NCBI GenBank assembly: GCA_029215795.1 | Contig: JARDYH010000002.1 | Location: 270,328,310 to 270,392,309 of the forward strand | Reading direction: 5' to 3' | DNA: 64,000 bases | DNA from: Anniella stebbinsi | Taxonomy: Eukaryota > Chordata > Lepidosauria > Squamata > Anniellidae | Shown here: positions 1 to 11,940 of the stretch, piece by piece | Position numbering within the stretch: position 1 is the first letter of the stretch | Layout: every line of letters starts with the position of its first letter | Position numbers and translations under genes: made by a program | Notes under the pieces: generated by a model | Told to the model about the DNA's origin: nothing | The model's database searches: none | The model's input: the letters and a program-made list of their open reading frames with translations, nothing else

Positions 1-1255
1 TTGTTAATACAATACTCATGCTATGGACATTAGGTAACAGACAAACTCCGTTTGCCCCTTACAAGCCAGTGCACGATTAGGCAACCATCAGCCCCAGCCA
101 TGGTCCCAGATCAAAGTGTAGTCCAAAGCATATGGAGGGCAACAGGTTGCCTACTCATGACTGGCGTAAGGAATTAAATTTTACTTTGGCTGGTCCCAAG
201 AACTCTTCACTAGTCATATATAAGAAGGTGCTGAGCTGTGCAACATTTTCTCTGTTCCAGCTAAGCCAGTGACAGTCAATTTCAATTAAACCAGGACTCC
301 ATTACGGGGCTTTTAAAGAGGCATTTTCTAGTTCCGTTGTTCTGCCAAGGATGCTGCAGTCTGTTTTGGTTTCAGTGGGCTTGCCTCACTTAGGCCGCAA
401 TCTTATCCGGATGCCCATCATCCTCCAAACTTGGATGCTGACAGGCATCCTATTGGAGGAGCTTCAAGCTGATCTTCGCCTCTGTGCTTCTCCTGGTCTG
501 CATTTTTGCTAGATGAACGTTTTGACTAGTCTAGGGGTCACAGGATTGCTCTCTTAGAGCATGGCCCAAATTGGGCTTTCTACTCTCATGACAAGCAAGA
601 ACAACATAAGGAATCATCAAGTTCCTCAAAAGCATACATATTATATACTGAATGCTCCCCACAAAAAGAAAACAATTTACAAACACTCCTTTCAACATTT
701 AATTTTGGACAAGAATTCGACGTGTGGGGCAAAATGCAGTGCATTATATAGCTGTTCTACAGAAAAAGAATAAATAGGAAATGGGGAGAAATGCATAACA
801 GTGCTATCCTATATACGTCAACTCAGAAGTAAGTCCAATTAATGGCATAACATTGCAGCCTACAGACAGGCAAGAAAAAGGGATAGAAGCTCACAGGACC
901 TTTATCAGAAAGTTGGCCTTCAACTTTTGGTTGTTGCTTTTAATGGCAAAATTGAAAGTTAAGCAGAAGTACTAGTTTGAAAAATAAAGCTTCCCAGTCG
1001 TTGTTCTAAGTGCATGGGTGTCGAGAGCATCGATTCTTTCCGCTTCCCCCCTCACTCCCTGGCTTTTGAAAGAAGGTCTGTTGCCAGGCTGTTTCCAAGC
1101 AACAGAGTTTTCCTCTCACAGGTTTTTTGCTGTTATTGTTGCTGCCACAATACTACTTGTGAGGCTGACGAGCTAAAGAGGAGAGGTGGGAAAGAGCTCA
1201 GCAATAACTTTTCTGATGAAAGGAAGTCTGCACAGTTACATGCTGAGGAAAGAAT
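1..1255. other. Non-coding stretch
   Basis: No gene is recognised. The segment at about 380-560, with GTCTAGGGGTCACAGGATTG, shares a block with 35340-35395 (GTCTAGGGGCCATAGGATTG), so it belongs to a dispersed repeat family. The rest shows nothing specific. Confidence 0.5.
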
Positions 1256-1261
1256 GAGAAG

Positions 1262-1375
1262 CTGATGCCCAAAGTCACCCAGTGGGTTTTCATGATAGAG
1301 TGGGAACTAGAACCCAGATCTCCCGACTCCCAGTCCAACACTCTAACCATTACACCACACTGACTCTCTAACCAC
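1262..1375 (-). repeat. tRNA-derived SINE fragment
   Basis: On the minus strand it reads GGTTAGAGTGTTGGACTGGG followed by a GGTTCTAGTTCCCA box-B-like segment and then the CACTGGGTGAC body seen in squamate tRNA-type SINEs. The A-box region is duplicated (a second CTAACCACTATACCACACTGA at about 1368-1388). Confidence 0.7.
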
Positions 1376-3382
1376 TATACCACACTGACTTCTGATTATT
1401 TAGTTTTAAAGCAGGGACAGACAACTTCAGAGGTTCCAGGGTCCAATCCTCCCCCAGGAACCACCACCCCCCCGCCAAAATTACTGTCATCACACTGCTG
1501 AATTTTAAGGAAAATTGCCCTTCTTAGCCAGGACACCACTGATTTGCAGCAAAGGCAGTGCACTGGGGGCTAAAACAAAAAGCCCCAAGGGGGCGTATGT
1601 GAGCCGTTGGCTTTGTGTTGCCCACCCTTCTTCTTCTTCTTCTTCTTCTTCTTCTTCTTCTTCTTCTTCTTCTTCTTTTAAATAAATAAAATAAAAAGAA
1701 ATGGGGGGGCAAGATCTTTCGCAGAAGTGCTTCCCCTTCAAGTAGTGCAAGTTAAAGTTGTTTGATGTCATCATAAATGTAGTTGGTTAAGATGAGAAAA
1801 GCCACGCTATTAATAACCTTTTCTTGATTCAGGCATGGCACTCCTCATCAACTACAAGTTGACAGATGAAGGGGCAAGTATTAGAGTAGGAGGTAGGTCT
1901 AGATGAGCTGCAGATCCCTCCCAGTCTTGAGGTTCCAAAAAGAGACAGAGACTGCATGCAAGTGAGACAGTACCACCTAGAAGGGGGGGGGGGGGGGAAG
2001 CTCTCTGCAATAAATTCCCTCTATACACCATTTAGACATAGTAATTTACTGTTTTCCTTCTGCAACCCAAATGCAATCACAGGCTGCCTTAACCTTTCAT
2101 TCTGTCTACACGTCTTATAATACTAGTTCAAGTGGGCATTCTCTACTTTAATATCGGATCCGTTCTTTTTATTCACTGAAGTATTCTGCCCAATTTAACA
2201 GAAGACAGCTGGTTTTATTATTTTTTTCCCAATTGGATTGCATACAAAAGCCTCCAAGATGTGGTCTCATGCTGACCTCTCCTGGCAAAATAAGGCATTC
2301 CCACCCAAGCTGCTTATTTAAAAATATCTAATTTAATTTGATAGGCCATGCTGGCTGGGGGTGATGGGAGTTGCAGTCCAACACAGCTGGAGGACACCAG
2401 GTTGGGGAAGTCTCGTTAAACGAAGGGCCAACTCAACAGCAGAAATCAAACTTAACAGCTGCAGTTCTAAAATCTGGAATAAGCATTTGAGCCAAAGTAC
2501 TTCAGAGGGGTCTGTGCATCTCCTGAAAACACACCTTTTGATGCATGTGTCCAAGTAGTGCACTTTTTTTTAATGATAACACAGAGTTGTCAATTGATTA
2601 AAGACTTTTTAGTTCACTTTTTAGTACAGTACCTCATTTTGCCCCATTAGGGTGCAATGCTATTGGATCCACCCTTGATACTCATAAGCCTCCAAATTCA
2701 CACTGCACTCCCACACTGCAATTTAGCTAGGTGGGTGTTTTCACCCGTCTAGCTGCAGTGTCAGGAAGAGGGAGGGAAGGAGGCTGAGGAGGGCTGAGGA
2801 TACAGCATAAGCTCTTTTCTCCCTGCCCACCTTCACGCCCTCTTTCCCTCCTCTCCAAGCTTGTGTTTGCAAGCTCAGAGAAGGAGCAGGTGCAGTTCCC
2901 TTCACACTGGCTGCATTCAGGAAGGGATGGGGCGTTCACACTCCTAGACTCTAAGTTGGAGGACTGTCACCAGCCTCAGATCCAGGAATCCAAAAAAGTC
3001 CTATGTGCTTTAGGGGCCACAGGGCCGTTCTCCCCATTGACTACATTTAAATGTATTTGCATTTTTTAAAAAAAAATCAGTAGAAGGCCCTTTTTGAGAT
3101 ACAGAATGGATTTCAACATTGCTTTTTTTTATAAAAAATGTAAATTACCACTCATGGTCCTCCTCTCCCATCATCACTAAATAAAATTCCATTGGTGCGT
3201 ATATTCAACCCATTGGAGTATATATTCTACCCCTGGACTTTTTGCCTCCGCCTTTCTCAGGATAGCAAATTGTCTTTTTGCTTAAATTACTCTGTAAAGT
3301 GTCATGTACATCAACCCTATGAAAATCATAACGTACAATTAGAAGGAAAGGGTCATGAATACTCTGCAGGCCAACTGCTCCA
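1376..3382. other. Non-coding stretch with simple repeats and a MITE half-copy
   Basis: It contains (CTT)n at about 1628-1677, which gives a false poly-Glu frame on the minus strand, and a 15-G run at 1983-1997. A right-arm copy of the GGTGCCCTCCAGATGTGTTGG palindromic element is at 2341-2412. A dispersed GC-richer segment lies at 2725-3020, similar in layout to 35040-35400. No gene is seen. Confidence 0.6.
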
Positions 3383-3499
3383 GGCTCCCCCAACCTAGTG
3401 AACTCTAAATGTGTTGGACTACAACTCCCATTATCCCTGGCCAACCACTGGGAGAGGCAGTCCAACACATTTAGAATTCACTTAATTGGGGGAGTCTGG
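3383..3499. mobile_element. Palindromic MITE copy
   Basis: Inverted arms CCCCCAACCTAGTGAACTCT and its reverse (AGAATTCACTTAATTGGGGG) flank GTTGGACTACAACTCCCATT / GGCAGTCCAACA. It has the same layout as the copy at 7037-7153, but with diverged arms. Confidence 0.7.
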
Positions 3500-3544
3500 C
3501 CTACAAGTGTTTATGAGCCTTTCCTTCTAATGGTATGTTATGAT

Positions 3545-3873
3545 ACCATAACATTGGTGGCCCCCAATTATGGAATGATCTCCCTAACGAGGCTCGCCTG
3601 GCGCCAACATTGTTATCTTTTCAGCGCCAAGTCAATACTTTCCTCTTTTCCCAGGCATTTAACAGCATATACTGAGTTTTTTATTGACCCCAGAACTATA
3701 TTTAGGCCTGGCTGAGAGTTCACAGTTGTTTTAAATGTATACTGTTTTTATATGTTGTCTGTTTTTATGCTTTTATGCTTTTAAATTTTGAATATCGATT
3801 TTTAATGTCCAAAGTTTTAATTTTTGTAAACCGCCCAGAGAGCTTCGGCTATGGGGCGGTATATAAATGTAAT

Positions 3874-3899
<26 letters not shown>
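3545..3899 (+). repeat. L2-type LINE 3' end with (AAT)n tail
   Basis: It translates to degenerate VAPNYGM-SL-EARLA..LLSFQRQVNTFLFSQAFN, the C-terminus of L2-like ORF2. AT-rich UTR and GTAAACCGCCCAGAGAGCTT follow, then TATGGGGCGGTATATAAATG and (AAT)n. The same tail recurs at 10600, 13200 and, inverted, 19440. Confidence 0.75.
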
Positions 3900-3904
<5 letters not shown>

Positions 3905-6900
3905 TGGATGGCACCAGGTTGAGGGAGTCTAGACTAGTCTAACATCCCATTCCCACTGTGACCAACCAGACTGATCTGAAAGTCCACAGACAGAGAATAG
4001 GGCAGGAGTTTACCTCATCCCCTTCTGGAAAAAACTGGAATTCAGTGGCCTACTGCCTTTGAACATGGAATTATTAATTCCATTCCTGATTACAATAATG
4101 CAATAAAATAAAATAAAATGCCTTTAGGTTATAGCCCCATTAATTAAAGTTGATCCTTAACAACCAGCTATAGCCATAGGTTGCGAACCACACCGAACTC
4201 AATGAGCCTTTCTTCTGAGTAGACACCTTTAGCTGACTAATCCAGTGGTGCTTAATCAGTGTTATATACCATCCCCCAAGTGTGATCCACAAATCTTGGG
4301 GGGCATTCAGAATGCTGAGGGCAAATGGGAGGGCATTCAGGATTTTAAGCAACCCCTTCTCTCCTCTTGCAATGGCTTCTGACAGCCAAAAGAAGTGCTT
4401 TGTTTTATACTGCTCACTCCGCCTTGAGAATAAAACCCCAGATTTCTCCCCAGACCCTTTAAAAAGCAGCACACAGCAACTTGGAACCAAACAGGAATAC
4501 CCTCCTCTCTCTGTTTGGGGCAACCCCCCACCCCCCAAATGAAGCCCACTTACAGTGAGACTATCTATGTATGTGTGATGAACTTCCAGAAAGAAACCAG
4601 AGGCACAGTAAAGACAAGGGGTGAAACATAGGTTCTCAAAAAAAAAGAAGTGAGAAATAAATAAATTTAGGATTAAGAAATTGGCTGATGGTCATCATCA
4701 ATTTAAGGCAGGGGTGGAGAAGCAGAATTGGGCGATGGGCCAGATGGGCCCAATCCAGCCCTCCGCAGGTCAGATGACATCAAGTGGCATCATGGATTAA
4801 AAGTTAAGAATCTCTAGATTAATCCACTAAAGTTTGCAGCCTCAACAGCACAGGTAGAAACTAAAACCACAATACATGAAGCAGACCTGATAGCTTGGAT
4901 ACTGAACCCCCATGCAGGGCATGTAGATTTGAAAAGAATTCCAAAACCTTTCTTTACACTTTGAGACTTTGTTCATAACACCTCGAGCTAGACAATGCAC
5001 AGCTGGGGCCGCATTTGGACCCCCTGAAGAATCTTCTTTGTATACGATTTCTCTTTATTAGAATATTTACCCATTTTGGGCACCCACCTTTATGACCCAA
5101 ACCTTAACATTTCGTGCAGTTTCGTTCCTCACTGCTTAGAAGACATTTGCTTTTGACCCCTTCAGGACTTAACCTTCACATGTCCTCCACACAGGGAAGG
5201 AAGGAAGCTGGGTTGTCTCCCTGGGCATGGGACTGTCTATCGCTGGGGCTCCTAATCAGCATAATCACAGCAGTCTCGAAAGGGCTCCAAGAACAAAATG
5301 GTTGCAATTGCATCACAAGAATACAAGATTCAAAAGACACATATTCAGAGAAGAAATATAGGTAATCAGTGTGGGTTATGGGGGCTTCGCTACATATAGC
5401 ACACAGAAAAATAGGTATCGTAGAAATAATGAACACCCTGAATATAGAAAGTTAAAACCTCCATGGGTTTCATCTACTGAGCTCCAAAAAAATAAAAAAT
5501 TGCCACTGGAACCAAAAAAGTATAAGTATCTTTCCTCCAACTATTTCTTTCCCCTCTGTTCTATTAAATTTATATTTTACCTTTTTACAAGTATACACAA
5601 GGTGACTTACGTAAAATCAAAATACAACATGACACTGTCTTTATAAGCCAGCATGATGCACACACAAATGAAATGCCTTATGGCCCATGAACCTATTTTC
5701 TCCATAATGCTAGATTTGTTTACAGAGCATGCGTTCTCAAAGGAGAGCCTAGTAATTCTCTGTCAACAAAGACAACTTCAGGAACAAAGCTCATATGAAA
5801 TGTTGCTATGTAACTACAACGTACAGATATGTGCAGTACTCCACAGGAAAGGATATGAAATCTAGTCTAATGTGCAAAAAGCCCTAAGAAATGGTAAGAC
5901 GTTATTAATGCCTCGCTTGGAGACCAAACCAAAAGAGGCCCAGTTTCTACAGTACTAGGGCATGTGCATCCGACATGGTGATGTGAATGCTTTGGGGGGG
6001 GGGGGGGGGGGAGCTGGGGGGGGAAGCATTCCTTGCCAAATTTTCCAATAATCTCTGGGTGGAAAAATGTGGGTTTTTAAAAACAAAGTATCTGTCCAGT
6101 CCCCCCATTTTTCCAGTCCTTTACTTCTCTAACCCCACGCAATTCTATTAAATACAGATGCTCTCCATGACATGGTAGGCTTTGAACGTTTGGAGATGGT
6201 AGGCTTCATGCAAATGTAGCCAAGCATACAAGGATTTCTGCTTAAAAAAGCAATGAGTAGAGCAAACAATAGACAAATTTGCAAGCCAAGCCAAGAGCAC
6301 CCACATGATTATACATCATCTATGTACTGCCCACACGGCAAAGACATGAAAGCAAAACACTATCCATGAGTGGAGACATTTCATCAACAAAATAGTCATT
6401 AAATATGTAATGTTCAAGTTGTGTACCTAGTCATACATCTCCAGTAATATAGATGCCATATGCCAAAAACCATTTCACTACCCCACCCCCAGCCGCTCCC
6501 CAAACTGGGGAAAACTTCAACAGGATTGTGAGGGGGACATGTTTAAATTCTGATGATGAACATAAGAAGGCAGAGTTGATGAGAATTCCACCTATTTATT
6601 TATTTCATTTCTATACTGCCCAATAGCCAAAGCTATTGCGAATGAACAAACATGCTGGTTTGTTCTTGGCTTATGATTCTGGCTTGCTAGGTGAACCACA
6701 AGCCAGGGATCGCAGTTTGGGCACAATGCTAAACAAACCATGGATGGAGTCTACCTGGGGGGGGGGGGTTAGCCCCCTCCCCACCCCTGGCATGAAGAGC
6801 CAAGCAGGAGTAATCAAGCACCCCACATCAGTTGACCGTTATGCCTGAACTGGGCCAGTGGCTCTCCAAATGACTGAGAGAGATAGAGCCTTTTCCAGAT

Positions 6901-7036
6901 CAGCTAGCTGAGATCTTTTAACTAGAGGTCTCGAAGGACTAAAATTGGGACCTGATGTATTCAAAGCACAGGTTCTACCACTGCGCTATGGGCCCTCCCA
7001 CCTTTAGCAGATCAAATTAGTGAAGTGTACAGGTCA
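3900..7036. other. Non-coding stretch
   Basis: No gene is recognised. It holds an 18-G run at 5994-6011, an inverted L2 tail near 6592-6640 (TATACTGCCCAATAGCCAAA), and a 9-G run near 6758. The short frames at 5114-5865 show no family resemblance. Confidence 0.5.
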
Positions 7037-7153
7037 CCCTTCCCCAACCTGGTGCCCTCCAGATGTGTTGGTCTACAACTCTCATATACTGCCTGAGGGA
7101 TGCTGGGAGTTGTAGTCCAACACATCTGGAGGGCACCAGGTTGGGAAAGGCTG
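7037..7153. mobile_element. Palindromic MITE, well-preserved copy
   Basis: The left arm CCCAACCTGGTGCCCTCCAG, then ATGTGTTGGTCTACAACTCT, is mirrored by AGTTGTAGTCCAACACATCT and GGAGGGCACCAGGTTGGG. The arms are about 45 bp with a short centre. Other full or half copies are listed at 2341, 3383, 10875, 21466, 36640, 47320, 50636, 56890, 58000 and 63078. Confidence 0.85.
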
Positions 7154-8258
7154 CTATAGGTGAGTGGGTGCATAGGCCCAATGGCAAGCATTCCCTCCCC
7201 TCCCATTTTTTAAAAGAATGCTGATTATGACCGGGAGAGATAGAACAATGGCTGGGAAGAGGAAAAACATGAAAGCCAACTGCCAAAAGAGCTCTTTAAT
7301 GAGAGACAAGACAAACTCAGAAATGGTGTGCTCAGACAGGACCAGAGGGCGGGCAGGCCAAGAAATGGAGTGCGGGCAGCCACGGAAGCCATATCACAGA
7401 AACCCAACAGCAGCCTGTGCTGACTCAATAGGGCTTAGTTATTATTACAATCATTTGTATCTTACAGCATAGCAATTGAGGTGAAGGAAAGAAATTCCTA
7501 CGGTGTTTGGAGAGGACTCATGCAGTAAACACACACTGTGGGCTTGGTAGGTGGCCAAGCTTAGAAGCGAAAACCTCTAACATGCCAAATATTGTTCCCA
7601 GTCCGTACACTACTTCTAATTTCCCATGCAAAGCCAAAGTAATTCCTTCCTAATGGAACTCAAAAGTACATTGCCTACCCCCTACCGCTGCAAGACTTTC
7701 ATGCTACACGGGAGAGTACTGATTCTATCAGTCATCCCATGGGAAGTTGGGGAATGTGTGCTTTTTTCCCTCCCTGAGGGAAGATGTATATTTTTAATAT
7801 AAGGGAAAGGGTTCATGGAACAGAACTGAAGCAGAGAAAGCTGTACTATATAAAGGGAAGATAGGTTCTCAGCATGGTGGATTATTTTGTCCTTCCAGAC
7901 AAAGAAGCAGCCATCTTTGACCAAGTGATCAGAGAGGTGTTAAGTAGCGGGCAGGGAAAGAGCAATAATAGGGTATGGTGAATTCTTTTAAACATTCACA
8001 AACCACTTAGTATGGATTAGTTATTTCTTAACACACTTTAAGACTGGACCTAAAACACATACAGAATCAATTACACTGAAACCCACAGTACTTTACTTCT
8101 AGATAACGGCCACAATTCAAGATTCAGGTTGGCTGCTGGTGTTTTATTACAGCCGGATGTAATGAGCTTACCTGGGATATGAGGTGAAGTTATTCAGGGT
8201 TGAAGGAGGGAGCTCTCTGTACCTATTTAGAAGCATTCCTTGCATTACTTTATATGTA
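7154..8258. other. Non-coding stretch
   Basis: Nothing recognised. Small frames on both strands (7218-7472, 7682-7924) look random. Confidence 0.45.
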
Positions 8259-8613
8259 CCTTAGGGTGCCTCTACAAGAGGCATTTAAAGCTCTTTCAAG
8301 GCGCATTAAAAAAATTACCTCTACAAGAACGGAGCGCAAATCGGGCGTAGAGGCGTGTTATCTCCCCGATTATGCGCATTATCGAATGCGCGTTAAATCA
8401 CGAGTTTTATTTTGCTCCGTCCGTTAAAGCGCATTTTGACTGTGTGAATAAGCGCTTATGCGTATTAACTACTTGTAAAGCGCATTTTGGACATCTGTTA
8501 ATGCGCTTCGCCACCTCTCGTGCAGAGGGATTAGGCGTAAATGCGCTTCTGCGATTATGCGCATAATCGCCTAACCAGGCGCAAAAGCGAATCCTTGTAG
8601 AGGGGACCTTGGG
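8259..8613. mobile_element. CpG-bearing non-autonomous DNA transposon, copy 1
   Basis: The ends are inverted: TTAGGGTGCCTCTACAAGAG on the left and the reverse of CTTGTAGAGGGGACCTTGGG on the right. The interior has many GCGCATTAA / TTAATGCGC motifs in both directions, looking like subterminal binding sites. A second copy is at 16530-16873. No open frame of transposase type is present. Confidence 0.8.
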
Positions 8614-9459
8614 CAGGGCTACCCAGTGGTAAATCAAATTAAGCACCACAGCTGGAGCCCTGACCTCCCATTTCATGGGTCTAAACTTTCCACCTTCCAA
8701 ACACAACAAAAATATCTAACTATTAAACAACTGATCAAACACCCTATCTACCCCTTCCTCCACCCACTGAAAACAAAACTTCGAGCAATGTAGTCTAATT
8801 TAACTATTTTTACGGCCTACCTTATGGTCAAGAATGGATTTATTTATTTTTAAAGCAAAATACTGAATTCCCCCTCTTCCTCCCCCCCACCCCCAGGCCC
8901 ATTCTGTGTCTTCAGAGTCTGGCATGAACAACTCACAGCCAAGGTTCCATCTGAAATGCCAGATCCTATGAACATTTACTTGAGAGTAAGTCCCACTACA
9001 AGTGAGACTTGCTTCAGAATACACATACATAGGCTCAGCCTGTAACTGTAAGGCTGGAATCTTAAGTACCCTTCCTCGGAAATAAGCTGAAACAAATTGA
9101 CTTAAGAGTAGATCAACACTACTGCTTTATAGCGGTACTGAAGTGCACTGATACCTGTTGCGGCACATTACACCTTCCAAATACCACTTCCATCGTGTTA
9201 CTTCCTGCATTTTATTTCACATTATGCAAAATACCGCAACGAATGTCACGGTATGCCCTAAATGGGCAAGAAGGATATTGCGTTACCATGATGGGATCGT
9301 GACGCAAGGTGTAGATTTCTGTACAGGTGAGCGGGAAAAGCATCAATCAATGGAGACTTTAAAAAAACACCGGAATGTGTGGAATAGGGTGTGGTAGGGT
9401 GTGGAATAGGGTGGGTGGGCTCCCATCCCGACTACGCGCTTTTCCACAAGAAGAAAGCA
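8614..9459. other. Non-coding stretch
   Basis: No gene is seen. The section 9110-9330 carries CACTACTGCTTTATAGCGGT, a motif shared with 29067-29090 and, loosely, with the hairpin at 25104, so it is probably a member of that palindromic family. Confidence 0.45.
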
Positions 9460-10140
9460 AAATAGCCGGCTCGGCGACACCAACGCGATTGGCAGGACAT
9501 GTGTGTTAGCCAAGGAAGTTTGCCCCGCACTACCGAGATCCGGCGCCTGATCCGAAGCGCCCTCTCCCCACGCCGGCCACACCTCTATCCGGGCGGGACC
9601 AGCGATCGCGGGCGCCGCTGCGGGCGCCACATGAGCTCGGCAACCCCATCCTCCCGGCCCCGCCATTCTCCGTAGGAAACCGGTGCCTGCTGGACCTCGA
9701 AGCACACGGAGCAGCAGCGGCACTTCCTGCCGGGAGAAGAGGGACCGCGCAAGCGGCAGACCAACTCACCCGAGAGACTGCATCCCCCGTCGGCCCGGAG
9801 AGCGGAGGTACGCGCTGAGGGGGGCGCCGAGCCAGCCTTTTGTTCCCCGCTCATCAGCTCCCGAGACCGCGCACGGCCCCCCAAAAGACGCCGACGCGCT
9901 CTGGCGCGCTCCTCGGCTCTTTCCGCAGTAGCCTCTCGCACAGCGGCGGCTCCTCGGGACCCCTCGCCGCTCACCCGCCGCTTTGCCTTGGCTGCATGTG
10001 CGTGCCGGCGACGGACTCCCCAAGAGCGCCCCCGGCTGGGGGAGGGAGGAGCGAGCATGCGCAGCCGGCTGCTCTTTCCCAGCTGCAGCAGCTGTTCCTC
10101 AGCGCGGGACAGATGGCGTTTTTCAGCTCAGGGGAGGCTG
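9460..10140. promoter_or_regulatory. CpG island, promoter of an unidentified gene
   Basis: This is a 680-bp block of very high GC and CpG density in AT-rich surroundings (for example GATCCGGCGCCTGATCCGAAGCGCC region at 9537-9565 and 9590-9690, 9760-9980). The island covers frames on both strands (9530-10058 minus, 9683-10247 plus); none resembles a known protein and they overlap each other antisense. This is typical of a vertebrate housekeeping-type promoter and a non-coding first exon. In human, the gene beyond NODAL in this direction is PALD1, which would be transcribed leftward here, but nothing in the sequence proves that. Confidence 0.6.
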
Positions 10141-10477
10141 GTGGCTCCTGTTGTACTGAGGCTACGAATCCGCCCCGGGTTTCAGTCAAAACCAGCCAGG
10201 ACTCTAAAGGAGCCATCCAAGGTCCTGAACCCAGCCCCCAAAACTAGATTGCAGCACCTGGGATAACTTCTTTAGGTTTTGACTGAAACCCAGGGTGGAT
10301 TCCCAGTGCCACTGAAATCGGAGCCACCAGACTCCACTGCTTCAGCTACTGCTCTTGATCCCGTCCCTGGCAATAAACACACACGCAGACACCTCTTTCC
10401 TTTCTTCTTTCTCTTTGTCTCTCTCTTTATACACTCCATCACAAAGAACTGGATTTAAATCGCCTTGGCATTCTAAC

Positions 10478-10678
10478 AACTTAAGTTGAGGTTTTAAAAC
10501 GGATTTTTGGCCTGGCTTAAAGTTTAAAACGTTTTTAAATGTTAGCTGTTTTTATGTTTTGTGGTTTTAAATTTTGTATGTTGCCTTTTAATGTTAAGGC
10601 TTTTAATTTTTGTAAACCGCCCAGAGAGCTTCGGCTATGGGGGTATATAAATTTAATTAATAATAACAATAATAAATC
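10478..10678 (+). repeat. L2-type LINE 3' tail
   Basis: AT-rich UTR ending TTTTTGTAAACCGCCCAGAG, AGCTTCGGCTATGGGGGTAT, then an (AAT)n-like tail. Same tail as at 3820-3899. Confidence 0.7.
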
Positions 10679-10704
10679 TCAAGGCATTTTTAACAAAATA
10701 CATT

Positions 10705-10835
10705 GGGTTGGGTATCCCAAATTAGCCCTATGTGGAGCAGACCCATTGAAATGAATGGGGCATAAGTTACCCCTACTTTAGTCCCCTTCATTTCAATGGG
10801 TCTACTCCAAGTAGAGCTAACGTTGGATACAAGCC
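10705..10835. mobile_element. Palindromic element (GACCCATTGAAATGAA arms)
   Basis: The left half GGAGCAGACCCATTGAAATG and right half CATTTCAATGGGTCTACTCC are inverted, flanked by diverged GTATCC / GGATAC ends. The copy at 17315-17430 has the same arms. Confidence 0.65.
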
Positions 10836-10874
10836 ATCGTAAAAGAAATTCAGGGAGCAAAACTCATTTTAAGG

Positions 10875-11082
10875 CAGTGGTAGGCAATTTGTGGCCCCTC
10901 ATATGTTTGGGCCTACAACTCCCATGATCCCTCACCCTGGCATTAAGGGAAGAGTTTAAGGCAACCTTCCTGTAACCTGATAACCTTCAACTCCCATCAG
11001 CCCCACGCAGCATGGCCAATGGTCAGGAATGCTGCAAGTTGTCTGCAAAACATCTGGAGGGCACAGGTCAGGGAAAGCTGGT
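10875..11082. mobile_element. Two adjoining MITE half-copies
   Basis: 10875-10935 (GGCCTACAACTCCCATGATC) and 10985-11082 (CAGCATGGCCAATGGTCAGG, then AACATCTGGAGGGCACAG) are pieces of the GGTGCCCTCCAGATG palindrome family, separated by about 50 bp. Confidence 0.55.
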
Positions 11083-11636
11083 TTAAGACACTTGCAGATT
11101 TACTTGTGTCACAACAAGCATGGACATTGCAATTTAGAGCACCCCAGCTGTGACCTCATCAGGGGAAATATGGCAAATGGTTTCCTACCATGGATCCTCT
11201 TCCATTCCTGCCAGCTGTGGGGTATTCCCAAAGAGGCACATAGCCAAGGCAAATCTCTACAATACATGTGCAACGTACAGAATCCTATTATATATGTTTT
11301 GTTATATTATTATTTTTGTTAGCAGCCATATTATTTATCTGATTCCCATTTTTCAACATCATCATGTCAATTTTTTAACAAGAAAAAAAGAACTGTATTG
11401 ATACTTCGGGTTTGCAGCTCCTTTTCATCCAAGCAAAACATTAAATCCCAGCATACCTGGCTACATGAGGTAATCGAAAAGCCCACGACAAATTCCAAGA
11501 AGACTAGAGGTACAAATCCAAGTTTCCAAGCAAAACTTTGTCAGTAACATTAATGCTGCCTTCCTGAAATTTCTCTGGAAGTTTTAATTGAATTGACATA
11601 TTACGTTAGTTTATTATATATGTTGCTAATTTTCTT
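11083..11636. other. Non-coding stretch
   Basis: AT-rich; no gene and no repeat that I can name. Confidence 0.4.
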
Positions 11637-11940
11637 CTGATGAAAAAATGAGAGCCAAGCTCTGGTGCTATGAAACAATCTTTTTCTTTAATCTTTAATT
11701 ACATGTTTCAGAAATACATCCTTCATCAAGAGCTGAGGAAAAACTGTTAGCACAATATTAAAACAATGAAACCTGAATGTAAAAGAAAACAGTTCCCAGC
11801 TTGTTGGGCGTCTCCACCAAGCTCTGTAGTATCTCAGACCTCGGTGGGGACGCCCAACAAGCTGAGAACTGTTTAACTAAAGATTAAAGAAAAAGGTTGT
11901 TTCATAGCACCAGAGCTTGGCTCTCATTTTTTTCATCAGT
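11637..11940. repeat. Nested inverted-repeat module, possibly Penelope-like
   Basis: The outer arms 11637-11697 and 11880-11940 (CTGATGAAAAAATGAGAGCC, then AAGCTCTGGTGCTATGAAAC) are nearly identical inverted copies of 60 bp. An inner hairpin at 11787-11872 (AACAGTTCCCAGCTTGTTGG, then GCGTCTCCACC) has its own inverted arms. A CTTGATGAAGGATG...CTGAAAC segment lies between. Inverted terminal arms and GATGA...GAAAC motifs recall the terminal repeats of Penelope-like elements, but no RT is present. Confidence 0.5.

Noticed and set aside
1505..1774. Frame with a long poly-Glu run
   Set aside because: It is the translation of the (CTT)n microsatellite; there is no other protein-like sequence.
9585..10058. 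157-codon minus frame in the CpG island
   Set aside because: GC-rich composition keeps several frames open; it is Arg/Ala/Ser-rich with no domain, and plus-strand frames overlap it equally well.
11637..11697. Canonical hammerhead ribozyme (CTGATGA ... GAAAC)
   Set aside because: 29 nt lie between the motifs, with the only stem offset from both; the spacing does not fit a hammerhead.
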